64,000 nt of DNA, taken from NCBI RefSeq assembly GCF_002954225.1, contig NZ_PPTH01000014.1:186001-250000 (forward strand). The letters are read 5' to 3'. Position numbers and translations under genes: made by a program. This DNA is from Arthrobacter ruber (GTDB lineage: Bacteria > Actinomycetota > Actinomycetes > Actinomycetales > Micrococcaceae). The notes beneath the pieces are model-generated. The model did not search any database and had not been told where the DNA came from. It was given only the letters and a program-made list of their open reading frames with translations. Below, piece after piece: positions 46,183 through 56,203 of the stretch (its first letter is position 1; each line of letters starts with the position of its first letter).

Positions 46183-47825
46183 TCAGAGGAGGCGCTTCTC
46201 GCCCGCCCGGACGATCCTGAGCCAGCGGTACCCGTAACCCGGCAGATCGATCTCGAGGGGGCCGTCCGTCCAGGTGACGGTCTCGTTGCCCAGAAGGTCG
46301 ACCACGTGGGTGATGTCGGCGCCGCCCCGCACGTCGATGCTCACTCTGTGGGCGTCATCCGCGAAATTGTGGAGGGCGACGAGCTGCCCGTTGGCGCTGG
46401 TGAGGCGGTGCGCGAGGACGCAGGAGTTCTCCTGCTCGAGGATGTCGAACGCTCCCCAGCCGATCTCGGGGGACTTCTTGTAGGCGGCGATGAGGTGGCG
46501 GACGAACTGCAGGAGGGAGTCCGGGTCGTGCTGCTGCGCCGAGACGCTCACATGGGTCGGGGACCCACCGCCCTCCACGACAGGCAACGGCAGCTTGTCC
46601 GCGTCCGCATGGGAGAACCCGCCGTTGACCTCGCCCGACCATTGCATCGGGGTGCGGACGGCGGAGCGTCCCGCCAGGGTCGGGTGTTCCGCCATCCCGA
46701 TCTCCTCCCCGTAGTACAGCACCGGCGCGCCGGGCAGGGAGAACAGCAGACTGTAGACCATCCTGATGCTCCGCGGGTCGTTGCCGAGCATCGGTGGAAG
46801 CCGGCGGATGATGCCCCGGCCGTGGATCCGCATCGACGACTCCGGCGCGAACGCGTCGAAGACCTCGCCGCGTTCGTCGTCCGTGAGCGGTCGAGCGTTA
46901 GCTCGTCGTGGTTGCGCACGAAGTTCGCCCACTGGGTCACGTTCGCGAGGTCGGGCCGAGCCGCCAGCGCCCGGGCCAGCGGGGTCGCGTCCTGCCGTGC
47001 GAGGGCGAGGTAGAGCTGCTGGTTGGCGACGAAGTCGAACTGCATGGTCAGTTCGTTCCCGTGGTCTCCGAAGTACGCTTCCTGCTCGTCATAGGGCAGG
47101 TTCACCTCACCGAGCAGCATGCCCGTCCCGCTGCGCCGCCCGACGTAGCTCCTCAGGGCCCGCAGGTAGTCGTGCTCGTTGTGGCCGTCGGCCTGGATGA
47201 GGAACGGGACGGCGTCGACCCTGAACCCGTCGATGCCGAGCTGCAACCAGAAGCCGATGACTTTGGCGATCTCCTCGCGCACCTCGGGGTTGGTGGTGTC
47301 GAGGTCGGGCTGGTGGTGGTAGAAGGAGTGCTCGTAGTACTGGCCTGCCTCCTCGTCATAGGACCAGACGCCGTCCTCCCTGTCAGGGAACATGTTCGCC
47401 CGCCCGTCCTCGGGCTTGTCGTCGCGCCAGGTGTAGTAGTCGCGGTACCGGTTGTCCAGGCTCGAGCGGGCCTTCTGGAACCAGGGGTGCTCGATCGATG
47501 TGTGATTCACGACGAGGTCGACGATGACACGCATCCCGCGGTCGTGGGCGGTGCGGACCATCTCCACGAGGTCACCGAGGTGCCCGTTGCGTTCGTCGAC
47601 CCCGAAGTAGTCGGAGATGTCGTAGCCGTTGTCCTGGCGGGGCGAGGGGTAGAACGGGGCCAGCCAGATGCAGGTCACCCCGAGTTCCTCGAGGTAATCC
47701 AGCCGCTGGCCCAGCCCTTCGAGGTCACCCACCCCGTCGTCGTCCCAGTCCATGAACGTCTCGACGTTGAGGTTGTAGAAGACGGCGGTCTTCCACCACA
47801 TGTCACTGGTGTCGGTGATCCTCAT
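46183..47825 (-). pseudogene. GH13 trehalose synthase-like enzyme, one-base frameshift
   Basis: Two frames together read a full GH13 protein of ~547 residues like trehalose synthase. The N-terminal frame (start ATG 47825) carries MWWKTAVFYNLNVETFMDWDDDGVGDLEGL, the catalytic Asp in DGFRVDAVPF, Glu in MLLGEVNLP and the NHDELTLD motif. It then leaves frame. The C-terminal frame continues LTDDERGEVFDAF through SIRMVYSLLFSLPGAPVLYYGEEIGMAEH to the end at 46183. The break at 46887-46888 fits loss of one base. The gene overlaps the LLM oxidoreductase stop by 4 bases. It may be a real pseudogene or an assembly error. Confidence 0.8.
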
Positions 47826-48787
47826 CGGGTCGCAGTCAGTTGGGGGAGGACATGCTCGGCCATCACGGACAGGAAGTGGCGCTGGTCCTTCCCGACGTTG
47901 TGAAGGTAGATGCGGTCCGCACCCCGTTCGCCGATGTCGTGGAGCAGTCCGGTGAGTGCGGCGTGGTCGTCGGTGATGAACACGGACTCGGCGACGGCGT
48001 CCGGGGAGACGTGCTCGGCGGCCTGGTCGTAATGCTGCACCGTCGGGAGGTCCCAGGACAGTGGGGGCGGGAAGACGTTCGTCCGCCACTGATCGTGTGC
48101 CACTCGCAATGCCTCGTCGCGGGTGGGAGCGACGCTGACCTGCGCCTGGATGATGACATCACCGATACCGCCGGCATCCCGGTACGCGCCGATGACCGCG
48201 CTCACCTCGTCGAGGGGCTGCAGGATGGTGATGAGCCCGTCGGCCCAGGACGCCACCCATGCTGCGGTCTCCCGCGTGACCGCAGCCCCGATCAACGGCG
48301 GAGGGGTGTCCGGAACGGACCAGACCTTCGCCCGGTCCACTGTGATGAGACCCTGGTGGGTGACTTCCTCCCCCGCCAGCAGTGCCCGGATCACGCTGAC
48401 GGATTCCCTGAGCCGTGCCTTCCGTTCGGGTTTCGCGGGCCATCGGTCTCCGGTGATGTGTTCGTTCATCGCCTGTCCGCTGCCGAGAGCGGCCCAGAAC
48501 CTGCCCGGGTACAGGAGCTCGAGGGTCGCGATGGCCTGGGCCGTGATGACCGGGTGGTAGCGCTGCCCGGGGGCCGTCACCACGCCGAACGACAGGTCGG
48601 TGGCCTCGAGCGCCGAGCCCAGCCAGGACCACGCGAACCCGGATTCGCCCTGCCGTTCGCTCCACGGCGTGAGGTGGTCCGAACACATGGCAGCTCCGAA
48701 TCCCGCCACCTCGGCCTCCTTCACCACATCCAGAAGGGCGCGGGGGCCGAGTTGTTCGTGCGAGCAATGGAAGCCGACTACCGTCAC
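47822..48787 (-). CDS. LLM-class oxidoreductase, TIGR03885-like (non-F420)
   Basis: A 321-residue luciferase-like monooxygenase fold protein (VVGFHCSHEQLGPRALLDVVKEAEVAGFGAAMCSDHLTPWSERQG ... GVVTAPGQRYHPVITAQAIATLELLYPGRFWAALGSGQAMNEHITG). It matches the group described as probable FMN-using relatives of F420 enzymes, which often precede an alpha-amylase-like gene. The GTG at 48787 has a GAGG site 8 bases upstream. Its stop overlaps the start of the GH13 gene. The biochemical link between the pair is not known. The 48788-48960 gap shows no gene. Confidence 0.83.
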   Translation of the reverse strand: MTVVGFHCSHEQLGPRALLDVVKEAEVAGFGAAMCSDHLTPWSERQGESGFAWSWLGSALEATDLSFGVVTAPGQRYHPVITAQAIATLELLYPGRFWAALGSGQAMNEHITGDRWPAKPERKARLRESVSVIRALLAGEEVTHQGLITVDRAKVWSVPDTPPPLIGAAVTRETAAWVASWADGLITILQPLDEVSAVIGAYRDAGGIGDVIIQAQVSVAPTRDEALRVAHDQWRTNVFPPPLSWDLPTVQHYDQAAEHVSPDAVAESVFITDDHAALTGLLHDIGERGADRIYLHNVGKDQRHFLSVMAEHVLPQLTATR

Positions 48788-48960
48788 GGGGCATACCTCA
48801 TCTGTGGGATCGGGGCTGTGCTGGTCGTGCCCCTCAAGCTTCGACCGGCAGGTTCGCCCGACGCAAGTCCGTGACAGGTCCTGCGACGGATCCTGGTCGA
48901 CGAGTCCGACGCCGGCGGAGACCCGATACGGTCCGTCGATGTGGCCGATCCGCTCCGGCG

Positions 48961-50652
48961 CTAGACCTCGAGGTGCGTGGGCGCGAAGAGCCGGATGAGC
49001 GTCTCCACCACGACGACGTTCGGGCCCTCCGCCGCGAGGCTCTCCCGCAGGGCCTGGCCGACGTCCTCCGGGGCCACCCGCCGTGCCGGGACGCCGAAGG
49101 ACTCGGCGAGCGCCACGAAGTCGGGCCGTGCCAGCTCGGTGGCCGTCGCCTTGCCGAAGGCGCCCTCCATGTACTCGCGGAGGATGCCGTAGCCGCCGTC
49201 GTCGACGATCAGCCAGGTGACCGGGATGTCGTGCTGGCGCGCGGTGGCGAGTTCGGCGATCGAGTACATCGCGGACCCGTCCCCGGAGACCGCGAGCACC
49301 CGCGCGGGCAGGCCGCGCGACGCCAGGCCCACGGACCCGCCGATGGCGCCGGGGAAGCCGAAACCGAGGCCGCCGGCTCCCTGGGCTGAATGGAACTGGC
49401 CCTCGCGGGCGTCCCAGCAGCTCCACGCCCAGTAGGCGGAGATGGTCATGTCCCAGAACGTCTGCATCCCGGCCGGGACGGCCTCGCGGATGTCCTGCAG
49501 GAAGGTGCGCTCCTTGCCGAGGTCCTGCGCGTCGAGCCGCGCACCGACGCGTCGGAGGGTCTCGGCGACCAGGGCGGCGGCGTCGTATCCGGGCTGGCGG
49601 TCGCGGGCCAGCGGTTCGAGCGCCCCGTCGAGCGCCGCGAGGGCCTGGCCGGCGTCGGCGCGGATGCCGAGGGCGGGCCGGTTGGACTCGAGGACGCGCG
49701 GTTCGGCGTCGATCTGGATGATGCGGCCGCGGGGTTCCAGCGTGAAGTAGTTGGAGGTGACCTCGCCCAGCGACGAACCGACGACGAGGAGGACGTCCGC
49801 GTCCTCGAGGACCTCCGTCACGTGGCGGTCCTCGACCCACGACTGCAGGGACAGCTCGTGCGTCCAGGGGAAGGCCCCGTTGCCGCCCGGCGAGCAGACC
49901 ACCGGGGCGCCGAGCTTCTCGGCGAGCGAGAGCAGCCACTTCTCGGCCCTGCCGCGCCGCGTGCCGCCACCGGCGACGATCGCCGGCCGCTTCGAGTCCT
50001 TGAGCCAGGCCACGGCCTCGCGGACCAGTTCGATGCGCGGCGGGTTGTCGAACGGCTCGGCGAGCGCGTCCTCGACCTCCGGCACCATCACGGGATCCAG
50101 CAGGACGTTCTGCGGTACCTCGACCCAGACGGGGCCCTGCGGCGAGGACACCGCCTCGGTCCAGGCGTCCTGGATGGCCGACGGGATGCCGGAGGCGTGC
50201 TGGATCAGGCGCTGGCTCTTGGTGACGTTCGCCGCCGAGGCCTTCTGGTCGTCGAGCTGGTGCAGCATGCCCTTGCGCCGCGCGCCCAGGCCCTCGAGCG
50301 GGATCTGGCTCGCGACGACCACCATCGGGACACCCGTCGCGTACGCCTCCTGCAGGCCGGCGAGCGAGGTCAGCGCACCCGGACCGGTGGAGAGGAACAG
50401 CACGCCGACGTCGCCCGTGGCGCGGGAGAAGCCGTCGGCGGCGAAGGCCGAGTTGTTCTCCACGCGCGAGGAGACGAAGCGCAGCTCGGAGCGCGACAGC
50501 GCGTCGAAGAGCCCGAGCGCGTGCTGTCCGGGGATGCCGAAGACCGTCGTCGCACCGAGGGCGGACAGGGTCTCGACCACGAGGTCCCCGCCGTTGCGCT
50601 GGCCGGTGACGGGGGCGGGGGGCGCGGAGGCGGCGCCGTCGGTGATGTCCAT
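48961..50652 (-). CDS. TPP-dependent 2-oxoacid decarboxylase-like enzyme (possible AruI role)
   Basis: A 563-residue enzyme of the acetolactate synthase/benzoylformate decarboxylase superfamily. The three domains are in order: the N-terminal PYR domain with the catalytic Glu65 (SSRVENNSAFAADGF), a middle domain (RPAIVAGGGTRRGRAE), and the TPP-binding domain with GDGSAMYSIAELATARQHDIPVTWLIVDDGGYG. It overlaps the ureohydrolase stop (TAATG), so the two act in one pathway. 2-Ketoarginine decarboxylase (AruI) is such an enzyme and its product chain ends with a guanidino-hydrolase, which fits. The substrate is inferred, not shown. Confidence 0.85.
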   Translation of the reverse strand: MDITDGAASAPPAPVTGQRNGGDLVVETLSALGATTVFGIPGQHALGLFDALSRSELRFVSSRVENNSAFAADGFSRATGDVGVLFLSTGPGALTSLAGLQEAYATGVPMVVVASQIPLEGLGARRKGMLHQLDDQKASAANVTKSQRLIQHASGIPSAIQDAWTEAVSSPQGPVWVEVPQNVLLDPVMVPEVEDALAEPFDNPPRIELVREAVAWLKDSKRPAIVAGGGTRRGRAEKWLLSLAEKLGAPVVCSPGGNGAFPWTHELSLQSWVEDRHVTEVLEDADVLLVVGSSLGEVTSNYFTLEPRGRIIQIDAEPRVLESNRPALGIRADAGQALAALDGALEPLARDRQPGYDAAALVAETLRRVGARLDAQDLGKERTFLQDIREAVPAGMQTFWDMTISAYWAWSCWDAREGQFHSAQGAGGLGFGFPGAIGGSVGLASRGLPARVLAVSGDGSAMYSIAELATARQHDIPVTWLIVDDGGYGILREYMEGAFGKATATELARPDFVALAESFGVPARRVAPEDVGQALRESLAAEGPNVVVVETLIRLFAPTHLEV

Positions 50653-51713
50653 TACCGGTCCTTCGTTGTCGGAGCCGCGGCGGGCGCTTCGGGGGTGAGC
50701 GTGTCGGCCATCAGCGTCACGAGGTCGTAGGCCACGTGGGAGGCGGCGACGCCGGTGAGTTCGGCGTGGTCGTAGGCGGGGGCCACCTCGACGACGTCGG
50801 CGCCGACGAGGTTCAGGCCGCGCAGTCCGCGGAGGATCTCGAGCAGTTCACGGCTCGTGATGCCGCCTGCCTCGGGGGTGCCGGTGCCGGGGGCGTGCGC
50901 GGGATCGAGGACGTCGATGTCCACCGAGACGTAGAGCGGGCGGTTCCCGATGCGCGAGCGCAGCCTGTCGACCACCTCGTCCACACCCTGGCGGTACACA
51001 TCGGAGGAGGTCACGATGCCGAACCCGAAGCGGCGGTCGTCCTCGAGGTCCCGCACGCCGTACAGCGGGCCGCGCGTGCCGACGTGGGAGATGGCCTCGG
51101 TATCGAGGATCCCCTCCTCCACGGCCCGCCGGAAGGGGGTGCCGTGCGTGTACTCGGCGCCGAAGTAGGTGTCCCAGGTGTCCAGGTGGGCGTCGAAGTG
51201 CAGCATGGCCACAGGCTGTCCCGCGCGCTCCGCCGCCGCACGCAGCAGCGGCAGGGCGATGGTATGGTCACCGCCGAGCGTGACCAGGCGGGCGCCGTCG
51301 GCCGTGAGGTCCAGGGCGTCCTGCTGGATGGTCTCGATGGCCTCGTTGATGTTGAACGGGTTCACCGCCATGTCCCCAGCGTCGGCCACCTGCACGCGCT
51401 CGAACGGCGAGACGTCGAGGGCGGGGTTGTAGGGGCGCAGCAGGCGCGACGCCTCGCGGACGTGGTTGCCGCCGAACCGCGCGCCGGGGCGGTAGGAGAC
51501 GCCGGAGTCGAAGGGGACGCCGACGACGGCGATGTCCGCGCGCTCCACCTGGTCGAGGCGGGGCAGGCGCGCGAAGGTGGCGGCCCCTGCGTAGCGGGGG
51601 ATCCGGGAGGAATCGATGGGGCCGAGGTGCCCGCCTCCGGTGACGCGCAGTTCTTCCACAGCTTCCGTCCTGTCCGGGCTGTCCTCGCCCGTGCGAAGTT
51701 GCCCAATATGCAT
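50652..51713 (-). CDS. Ureohydrolase (agmatinase/guanidinobutyrase family)
   Basis: A ~353-residue Mn-dependent ureohydrolase that releases urea from a guanidino compound. Metal ligands are in [20 protein letters not shown] and [14 protein letters not shown], the three arginase-family motifs. Start is unsure: ATG 51713 has no ribosome site and would be nearly leaderless; GTG 51659 gives [14 protein letters not shown], where the conserved protein begins. First gene of the operon with the TPP enzyme. Candidates are 4-guanidinobutyrate, agmatine or a guanidino acid; the decarboxylase partner favours guanidinobutyrate. Confidence 0.87.
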   Translation of the reverse strand: MHIGQLRTGEDSPDRTEAVEELRVTGGGHLGPIDSSRIPRYAGAATFARLPRLDQVERADIAVVGVPFDSGVSYRPGARFGGNHVREASRLLRPYNPALDVSPFERVQVADAGDMAVNPFNINEAIETIQQDALDLTADGARLVTLGGDHTIALPLLRAAAERAGQPVAMLHFDAHLDTWDTYFGAEYTHGTPFRRAVEEGILDTEAISHVGTRGPLYGVRDLEDDRRFGFGIVTSSDVYRQGVDEVVDRLRSRIGNRPLYVSVDIDVLDPAHAPGTGTPEAGGITSRELLEILRGLRGLNLVGADVVEVAPAYDHAELTGVAASHVAYDLVTLMADTLTPEAPAAAPTTKDR

Positions 51714-51728
51714 CAAAGGTTTTGCACA

Positions 51729-51757
51729 AGGCTATTCCGGGCCGCAGGTGCGGTCAA
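51729..51757 (-). promoter_or_regulatory. Promoter of the ureohydrolase operon
   Basis: On the minus strand, TTGACC (51752-51757) and TAGCCT (51729-51734) have a 17-base spacer, a good actinobacterial promoter. Just downstream, 51697-51705, is a GGGCAAC half-site like the operator at 54551. Confidence 0.6.
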
Positions 51758-51913
51758 GGATCGGCGTCCTGCGGAACGGGTGGGCCGGGCGCGCGAAGCC
51801 ATCCCGGCGGAACCACACACCTGTGTCGCGGTTCCCGGAGGGCGCGGAAGGAGCCCCATCAAGGAAGCGTTAAGACGCCCGGATGGCGGGCGGGTCGGTC
51901 CTACTGTGATCGG

Positions 51914-53866
51914 GTGAGTTCTTCCGTACGTACCCAGTCACCCGCGCACACGCGGGCCCAGGGCAGGAGGCGCCTCGGGCGCTGGCTGCTCAACGAGTCC
52001 AGCCAGCCCACCGCGCACCAGCCCGAGCCCGAGCGCACGCAGTCGTGGTGGAGGGTCATGTGCCTGACCGGCGTCGACTACTTCTCCACCCTCGGCTACC
52101 AGCCCGCCATCGCGGCTGCGGCAGCGGGCGTGCTCTCCCCGATCGCCACCCTCATCCTGGTGGCCGTCACCCTGTTCGGCGCACTGCCGGTGTACAAGCG
52201 CGTGGCGTCGGAGAGCCCGCGCGGCGAAGGCTCCATCGCCATGCTGGAGAAGCTCCTGCCCAAGTGGCGCGGCAAGATCTTCGTCCTCGTGCTCCTGGGC
52301 TTCGCGGCGACGAGCTTCCTCATCACCATGACGCTGTCCGCGGCCGACGCCAGCGCGCACCTCATCGAGAACCCCTTCGCCCCCACCTGGCTGCACGGCC
52401 AGGAGGTCCTCATCACGGTGCTGTTCATCGCGCTGCTGTCGGCCGTCTTCCTCCGCGGGTTCCGGGAGGCCATCGGCATCGCCGTGGCCATCGTCGCCGT
52501 GTTCCTGCTGCTCAACCTCGTGGTGGTCGTCGTCTCCGTGGCCCAGATCATCGCGCAGGACGGCATCGTCTCCGACTGGTGGACGGCCCTGAACACCCAG
52601 CACGGCAATCCCCTGCTCATGGTCGGCCTCGCCGTCCTGATCTTCCCGCGGCTCGCGCTGGGGCTGTCCGGCTTCGAGACCGGCGTCGTCGTGATGCCGC
52701 AGATCGACGGCAAGCCCGGCGACACCGAGGAGGACCCGGCCGGCCGGATCGAGGGCGCCCACAAGCTGCTCACCTCGGCCGCGCTCATCATGAGCGGGTT
52801 CCTCATCGCCTCGAGCTTCGTCACCACGCTGCTCATCCCGGCCGAGGCCTTCGGGGAGGGCGGCCCGGCGAACGGCCGTGCCCTGGCCTATCTTGCGCAC
52901 CTCTACCTCGGTGACGCGTTCGGCACCGTCTACGACATCTCGACCATCAGCATCCTCTGGTTCGCGGGCGCCTCGGCCATGACCGGACTCCTGAACCTCG
53001 TGCCGCGCTACCTCCCCCGCTACGGCATGGCCCCGGCCTGGGCCAAGGCGGTCCGCCCGCTCGTGCTCGTCATCACCCTCATCGCCATCCTGGTCACGTT
53101 CCTCTTCAAGGCCGACGTCGAGGCCCAGGGCGGTGCGTACGCCACCGGCGTCCTCGCCCTCATCACCTCCGCGTCGGTCGCGGTCACGCTGTCGGCGCGC
53201 CGCAGGCGCCAGCGGGGACTGACCATCGGCTTCGGCATCGCGACGGTCGTCTTCGTCCTGACGACGGCGGTCAACATGATCGAGCGCCCCGACGGGCTGA
53301 GGATCGCTGCCTTCTTCATCCTCGGCATCATCGTCATCTCGATCATCTCCCGCTCGCGCCGCGCCTTCGAGCTGAGGGCCACGAGCATCAGGATGGACGA
53401 GACGGCCCTGTCCTTCGTCAGCTCCCAGGACGACGGCGACATCCTGCTGATCGCGCACGAACCCAAGCGCCTGAGCAGCTCGGCCTACCGCCACAAGCAC
53501 CAGCACGCCTGCGCCGTGTCGCACATCCCGAACACTGCCAGGCCGCTGTTCATCGAGGTGACCGTGGACGATTCGTCCGAGTTCGAGACGGAACTGCGCG
53601 TCCGTGGTGTCGTGCGGCACGGTTACCGCATCCTCGAGGTCCACAGCTCCAATGTCCCGAACACCATCGCCGCCGTCATGCTGCACATCCGCGACACCAC
53701 CGGCCTCATGCCGCACGTCTACTTCCGCTGGACGGAGGGCGACCCGGTGGCGAACCTCTTCAAGTTCCTCTTCACCGGCGAGGGCGAGATCGCACCGGTG
53801 ACGCGCGAGGTGCTGCGGGCCGCGGAGCCGGACGTCACCAAGCGCCCCTGGGTGCATGTGGGCTGA
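51914..53866 (+). CDS. APC-superfamily permease with C-terminal soluble domain
   Basis: A 650-residue transporter with ~12 helices from residue ~45 on, beginning [28 protein letters not shown], an APC/KUP-like pattern, and with [16 protein letters not shown] in the middle. The last ~150 residues (from [20 protein letters not shown]) form a soluble domain like that of K+ uptake permeases. It could carry an amino acid, a guanidino compound or potassium. The GTG at 51914 starts it; a later ATG at 52059 is possible. It is divergent from the ureohydrolase/TPP operon across 197 bases. Confidence 0.8.
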   Translation: MSSSVRTQSPAHTRAQGRRRLGRWLLNESSQPTAHQPEPERTQSWWRVMCLTGVDYFSTLGYQPAIAAAAAGVLSPIATLILVAVTLFGALPVYKRVASESPRGEGSIAMLEKLLPKWRGKIFVLVLLGFAATSFLITMTLSAADASAHLIENPFAPTWLHGQEVLITVLFIALLSAVFLRGFREAIGIAVAIVAVFLLLNLVVVVVSVAQIIAQDGIVSDWWTALNTQHGNPLLMVGLAVLIFPRLALGLSGFETGVVVMPQIDGKPGDTEEDPAGRIEGAHKLLTSAALIMSGFLIASSFVTTLLIPAEAFGEGGPANGRALAYLAHLYLGDAFGTVYDISTISILWFAGASAMTGLLNLVPRYLPRYGMAPAWAKAVRPLVLVITLIAILVTFLFKADVEAQGGAYATGVLALITSASVAVTLSARRRRQRGLTIGFGIATVVFVLTTAVNMIERPDGLRIAAFFILGIIVISIISRSRRAFELRATSIRMDETALSFVSSQDDGDILLIAHEPKRLSSSAYRHKHQHACAVSHIPNTARPLFIEVTVDDSSEFETELRVRGVVRHGYRILEVHSSNVPNTIAAVMLHIRDTTGLMPHVYFRWTEGDPVANLFKFLFTGEGEIAPVTREVLRAAEPDVTKRPWVHVG

Positions 53867-53876
53867 GCCCCCGGGT

Positions 53877-54452
53877 CTATCCCGACGCCGCCGGCACGAG
53901 CGTCCACAGCACCACGGCCTCGCGGTCGTCGGGGTTGAGCCAGGTATGGGGTTCCTGGCCCGGGAAGGTCACGGTGTCCCCCGCGTCGAGCTCGTACCTG
54001 CTGTTCGGGAAGATCAGCACGAACCGGCCCTCGACGACGTGCAGGGTCTCCACCTCGCAGTCCACCGAGTAGAGCTCGTCCTCGCCCCGGCCGTAGGGCT
54101 CCACGACGGCGCGGATCATCTGGAGCCGCCGCTCGGAGCGGGCCGTCATGAGGCGCTCGTTGATGCCCTGGCCGCCCAGGCTGATGCGCGGGGCTTCCGC
54201 CGCACGCGTCAGGTGCGTCTCGGGCACCTGGAAGAGGTCGCCGATCGAGATGGACAGCACCTGGCACAGCGTCACGAGCGAGGCGACGGACGGCGATGTG
54301 AGGTCGCGCTCCACCCTGCTGAGGAAGCCCTTCGTCAGGCCGGTCGACTCGGCGACCTGCTCGATCGTCATGCGCTGGGCCTGCCGCGCGGCGCGGATCC
54401 GCGACCCGATGGCAACAGGAGCATTGGTGGGTTCGACGGGCAGGGCCTTCAT
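53877..54452 (-). CDS. XRE-family regulator with cupin domain
   Basis: A 191-residue regulator. The XRE helix-turn-helix is at residues ~15-70 (IGSRIRAARQAQRMTIEQVAESTGLTKGFLSRVERDLTSPSVASLVTLCQVL). A C-terminal cupin (about 120-185, SVDCEVETLHVVEGRFVLIFPNSRYELDAGDTVTFPGQEPHTWLNPDD) would sense a small ligand. The ATG at 54452 has an AGGAGAGG site. It ends 10 bases from the convergent permease stop and is divergent from the sodium:solute symporter, whose promoter carries a palindrome that is its likely operator. Relatives (PuuR type) control amine or guanidino use. Confidence 0.88.
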   Translation of the reverse strand: MKALPVEPTNAPVAIGSRIRAARQAQRMTIEQVAESTGLTKGFLSRVERDLTSPSVASLVTLCQVLSISIGDLFQVPETHLTRAAEAPRISLGGQGINERLMTARSERRLQMIRAVVEPYGRGEDELYSVDCEVETLHVVEGRFVLIFPNSRYELDAGDTVTFPGQEPHTWLNPDDREAVVLWTLVPAASG

Positions 54453-54518
54453 GCGTGTCCTCTCCTTCGACGCTCCGGGAAGCCTACAGCGCTCCCGCTG
54501 TAACAGGGGCCGATCCGG

Positions 54519-54548
54519 TTGACGCGTGAGCCGCGTCACGAGTAGCTT
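54519..54548 (+). promoter_or_regulatory. Promoter of the sodium:solute symporter gene
   Basis: TTGACG (54519-54524) and TAGCTT (54543-54548) with an 18-base spacer. The predicted start is near 54555, inside the palindrome that follows. Confidence 0.65.
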
Positions 54549-54550
54549 AC

Positions 54551-54570
54551 GGGGCAACAATAGTTGCCCC
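54551..54570. promoter_or_regulatory. Palindromic operator GGGGCAAC-N4-GTTGCCCC
   Basis: Perfect 8-bp inverted repeat with a 4-base spacer, beginning 2 bases after the -10 box, so it covers the transcription start of the symporter. A GGGCAAC half-site occurs downstream of the ureohydrolase promoter too. The divergent XRE-cupin gene is the obvious candidate repressor. Confidence 0.72.
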
Positions 54571-54607
54571 TAGGGCATCCCAAGGACACCGACCGAAGGA
54601 CTCGTCC

Positions 54608-56122
54608 ATGCAGGCACTCAATATCGCCATCGTGGTGGCCTACCTCGTCGCCATGCTGGGCTTCGGCTGGTGGGGCAAGTCGCGCACCCGCAACGCCAGC
54701 GACTACCTCGTGGCGGGGCGGCGCCTCGGGCCCCTGCTCTACACGGGCACCATGGCCGCCGTCGTCCTCGGCGGAGCCTCCACGGTGGGCGGGGTGGGCC
54801 TCGGCTACCAGTACGGCATCTCCGGCATGTGGCTCGTGGTGGCCATCGGGACCGGCGTCCTGCTGCTCAGCCTGCTGTTCGCCCCCACCATCCAGAGGCT
54901 GAAGATCTACACCGTCTCGCAGATGCTCACCCTGCGCTACGGGCACCGCGCCACGCGCGTCTCGGGCATCGTCATGCTCGCCTACACCCTCATGCTCTGT
55001 GCCACATCCACGGGCGCCTACGCCACGATCTTCGTGGTCCTCTTCGGTTGGGACCGCGCACTGTCCATCTTCGTCGGCGGGGCGATCGTCCTGGTCTACT
55101 CGACGATCGGCGGGATGTGGTCCATCACCCTGGCGGACATGGCCCAGTTCATCATCAAGACCATCGGCGTCTTCGCCCTCATGCTGCCCTTCTCCCTGGC
55201 GGCGGCGGGCGGATTCGCCGGTATCGCCGAACGCGCGGGGGACGAGTTCTTCAGTATCACTGGCATCGGCGCGCAGAGCATCATCACCTACTTCGTGGTC
55301 TACACGCTCGGGCTGCTCATCGGCCAGGACATCTGGCAGCGCGTCTTCACCTCGCGCACGCCGGAGATCGCGCGCTGGGGCGGTTCGGCGGCCGGGATCT
55401 ACTGCATCCTCTACGGGGTGGCCGGCGCCATCATCGGCATGAGCGCCAGCGTGATCCTGCCCGCCATCGAGTCCAGGGACGACGTCTACGCCGACGTGGC
55501 CCTCAACGTGCTGCCGGTCGGCATCGGCGGGCTCGTCCTCGCCGCGGCCGTCGCGGCCATGATGTCCACGGCGTCGGGTGCCCTGATCGCCGCCGCCACG
55601 GTGGCACGGACCGACGTGGTGCCCTTCGTGGCCGGCTGGTTCGGCGGGCGTGGCACGGGCGGCAAGGGAGGCACGGAGCGTGCCACGTCCGAGCACGACG
55701 TCTCCTCGAGCCGCTGGTGGGTCCTCGGCCTCGGAGTCGTCACGATCGCGCTCGCCGTGATCGTGCAGGACGTCGTGGCGGCCCTGACCATCGCCTACGA
55801 CATCCTGGTGGGCGGCCTCCTCGTGGCGATCCTCGGCGGCCTCGTCTGGCGCCGGGGCAACGGCATCGGGGCCGGGGCGTCCATGGCGGCCGGCACCCTC
55901 GTGACCCTCGGCGTCATGACCTACCTCGAGGTCACGGCGGAGGCCCGGTACGACGGCATCTACGCCAATGAGCCGATCTACTACGGTCTCGCGGTGTCCG
56001 CGTTCGTCTACGTCGTGGTGTCGCTCGCCACCCGACCCACGGACGCCCGGGTGATGGCGGCCTGGGACCGGCGGGTGGCCGGGGAGGTCCCCGACGACGT
56101 CCCCGTCGACGCCGCACGCTGA
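54608..56122 (+). CDS. Sodium:solute symporter (SSS) family transporter
   Basis: A 504-residue Na+-coupled importer with 13 or so helices. Family segments include the N-terminal RTRNASDYLVAGRRLGPLLYTGTMAAVVLGGASTVGGVGLGYQYG and the sodium-site region LAAAVAAMMSTASGALIAAATV. A hydrophilic loop (about residues 345-375, Gly/Ser/Glu-rich) lies between late helices. Substrates in this family include amino acids, polyamines, sugars and carboxylates. Its promoter carries the XRE operator, so it probably belongs to the same regulon as the ureohydrolase operon. Confidence 0.87.
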   Translation: MQALNIAIVVAYLVAMLGFGWWGKSRTRNASDYLVAGRRLGPLLYTGTMAAVVLGGASTVGGVGLGYQYGISGMWLVVAIGTGVLLLSLLFAPTIQRLKIYTVSQMLTLRYGHRATRVSGIVMLAYTLMLCATSTGAYATIFVVLFGWDRALSIFVGGAIVLVYSTIGGMWSITLADMAQFIIKTIGVFALMLPFSLAAAGGFAGIAERAGDEFFSITGIGAQSIITYFVVYTLGLLIGQDIWQRVFTSRTPEIARWGGSAAGIYCILYGVAGAIIGMSASVILPAIESRDDVYADVALNVLPVGIGGLVLAAAVAAMMSTASGALIAAATVARTDVVPFVAGWFGGRGTGGKGGTERATSEHDVSSSRWWVLGLGVVTIALAVIVQDVVAALTIAYDILVGGLLVAILGGLVWRRGNGIGAGASMAAGTLVTLGVMTYLEVTAEARYDGIYANEPIYYGLAVSAFVYVVVSLATRPTDARVMAAWDRRVAGEVPDDVPVDAAR

Positions 56123-56125
56123 GCG

Positions 56126-56166
56126 CGGACTCAGGGACCCAGGGACTCAGGGACTCAGGGACTCAC
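56126..56166. repeat. Tandem GGGACTCA repeats
   Basis: Immediately after the symporter stop the 8-base unit GGGACTCA (one copy GGGACCCA) repeats about five times. Non-coding, and an obvious slippage target. Confidence 0.85.
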
Positions 56167-56203
56167 GAAGCCATGATCCCTTGAACCCTTGAACGCAGGA
56201 ATG

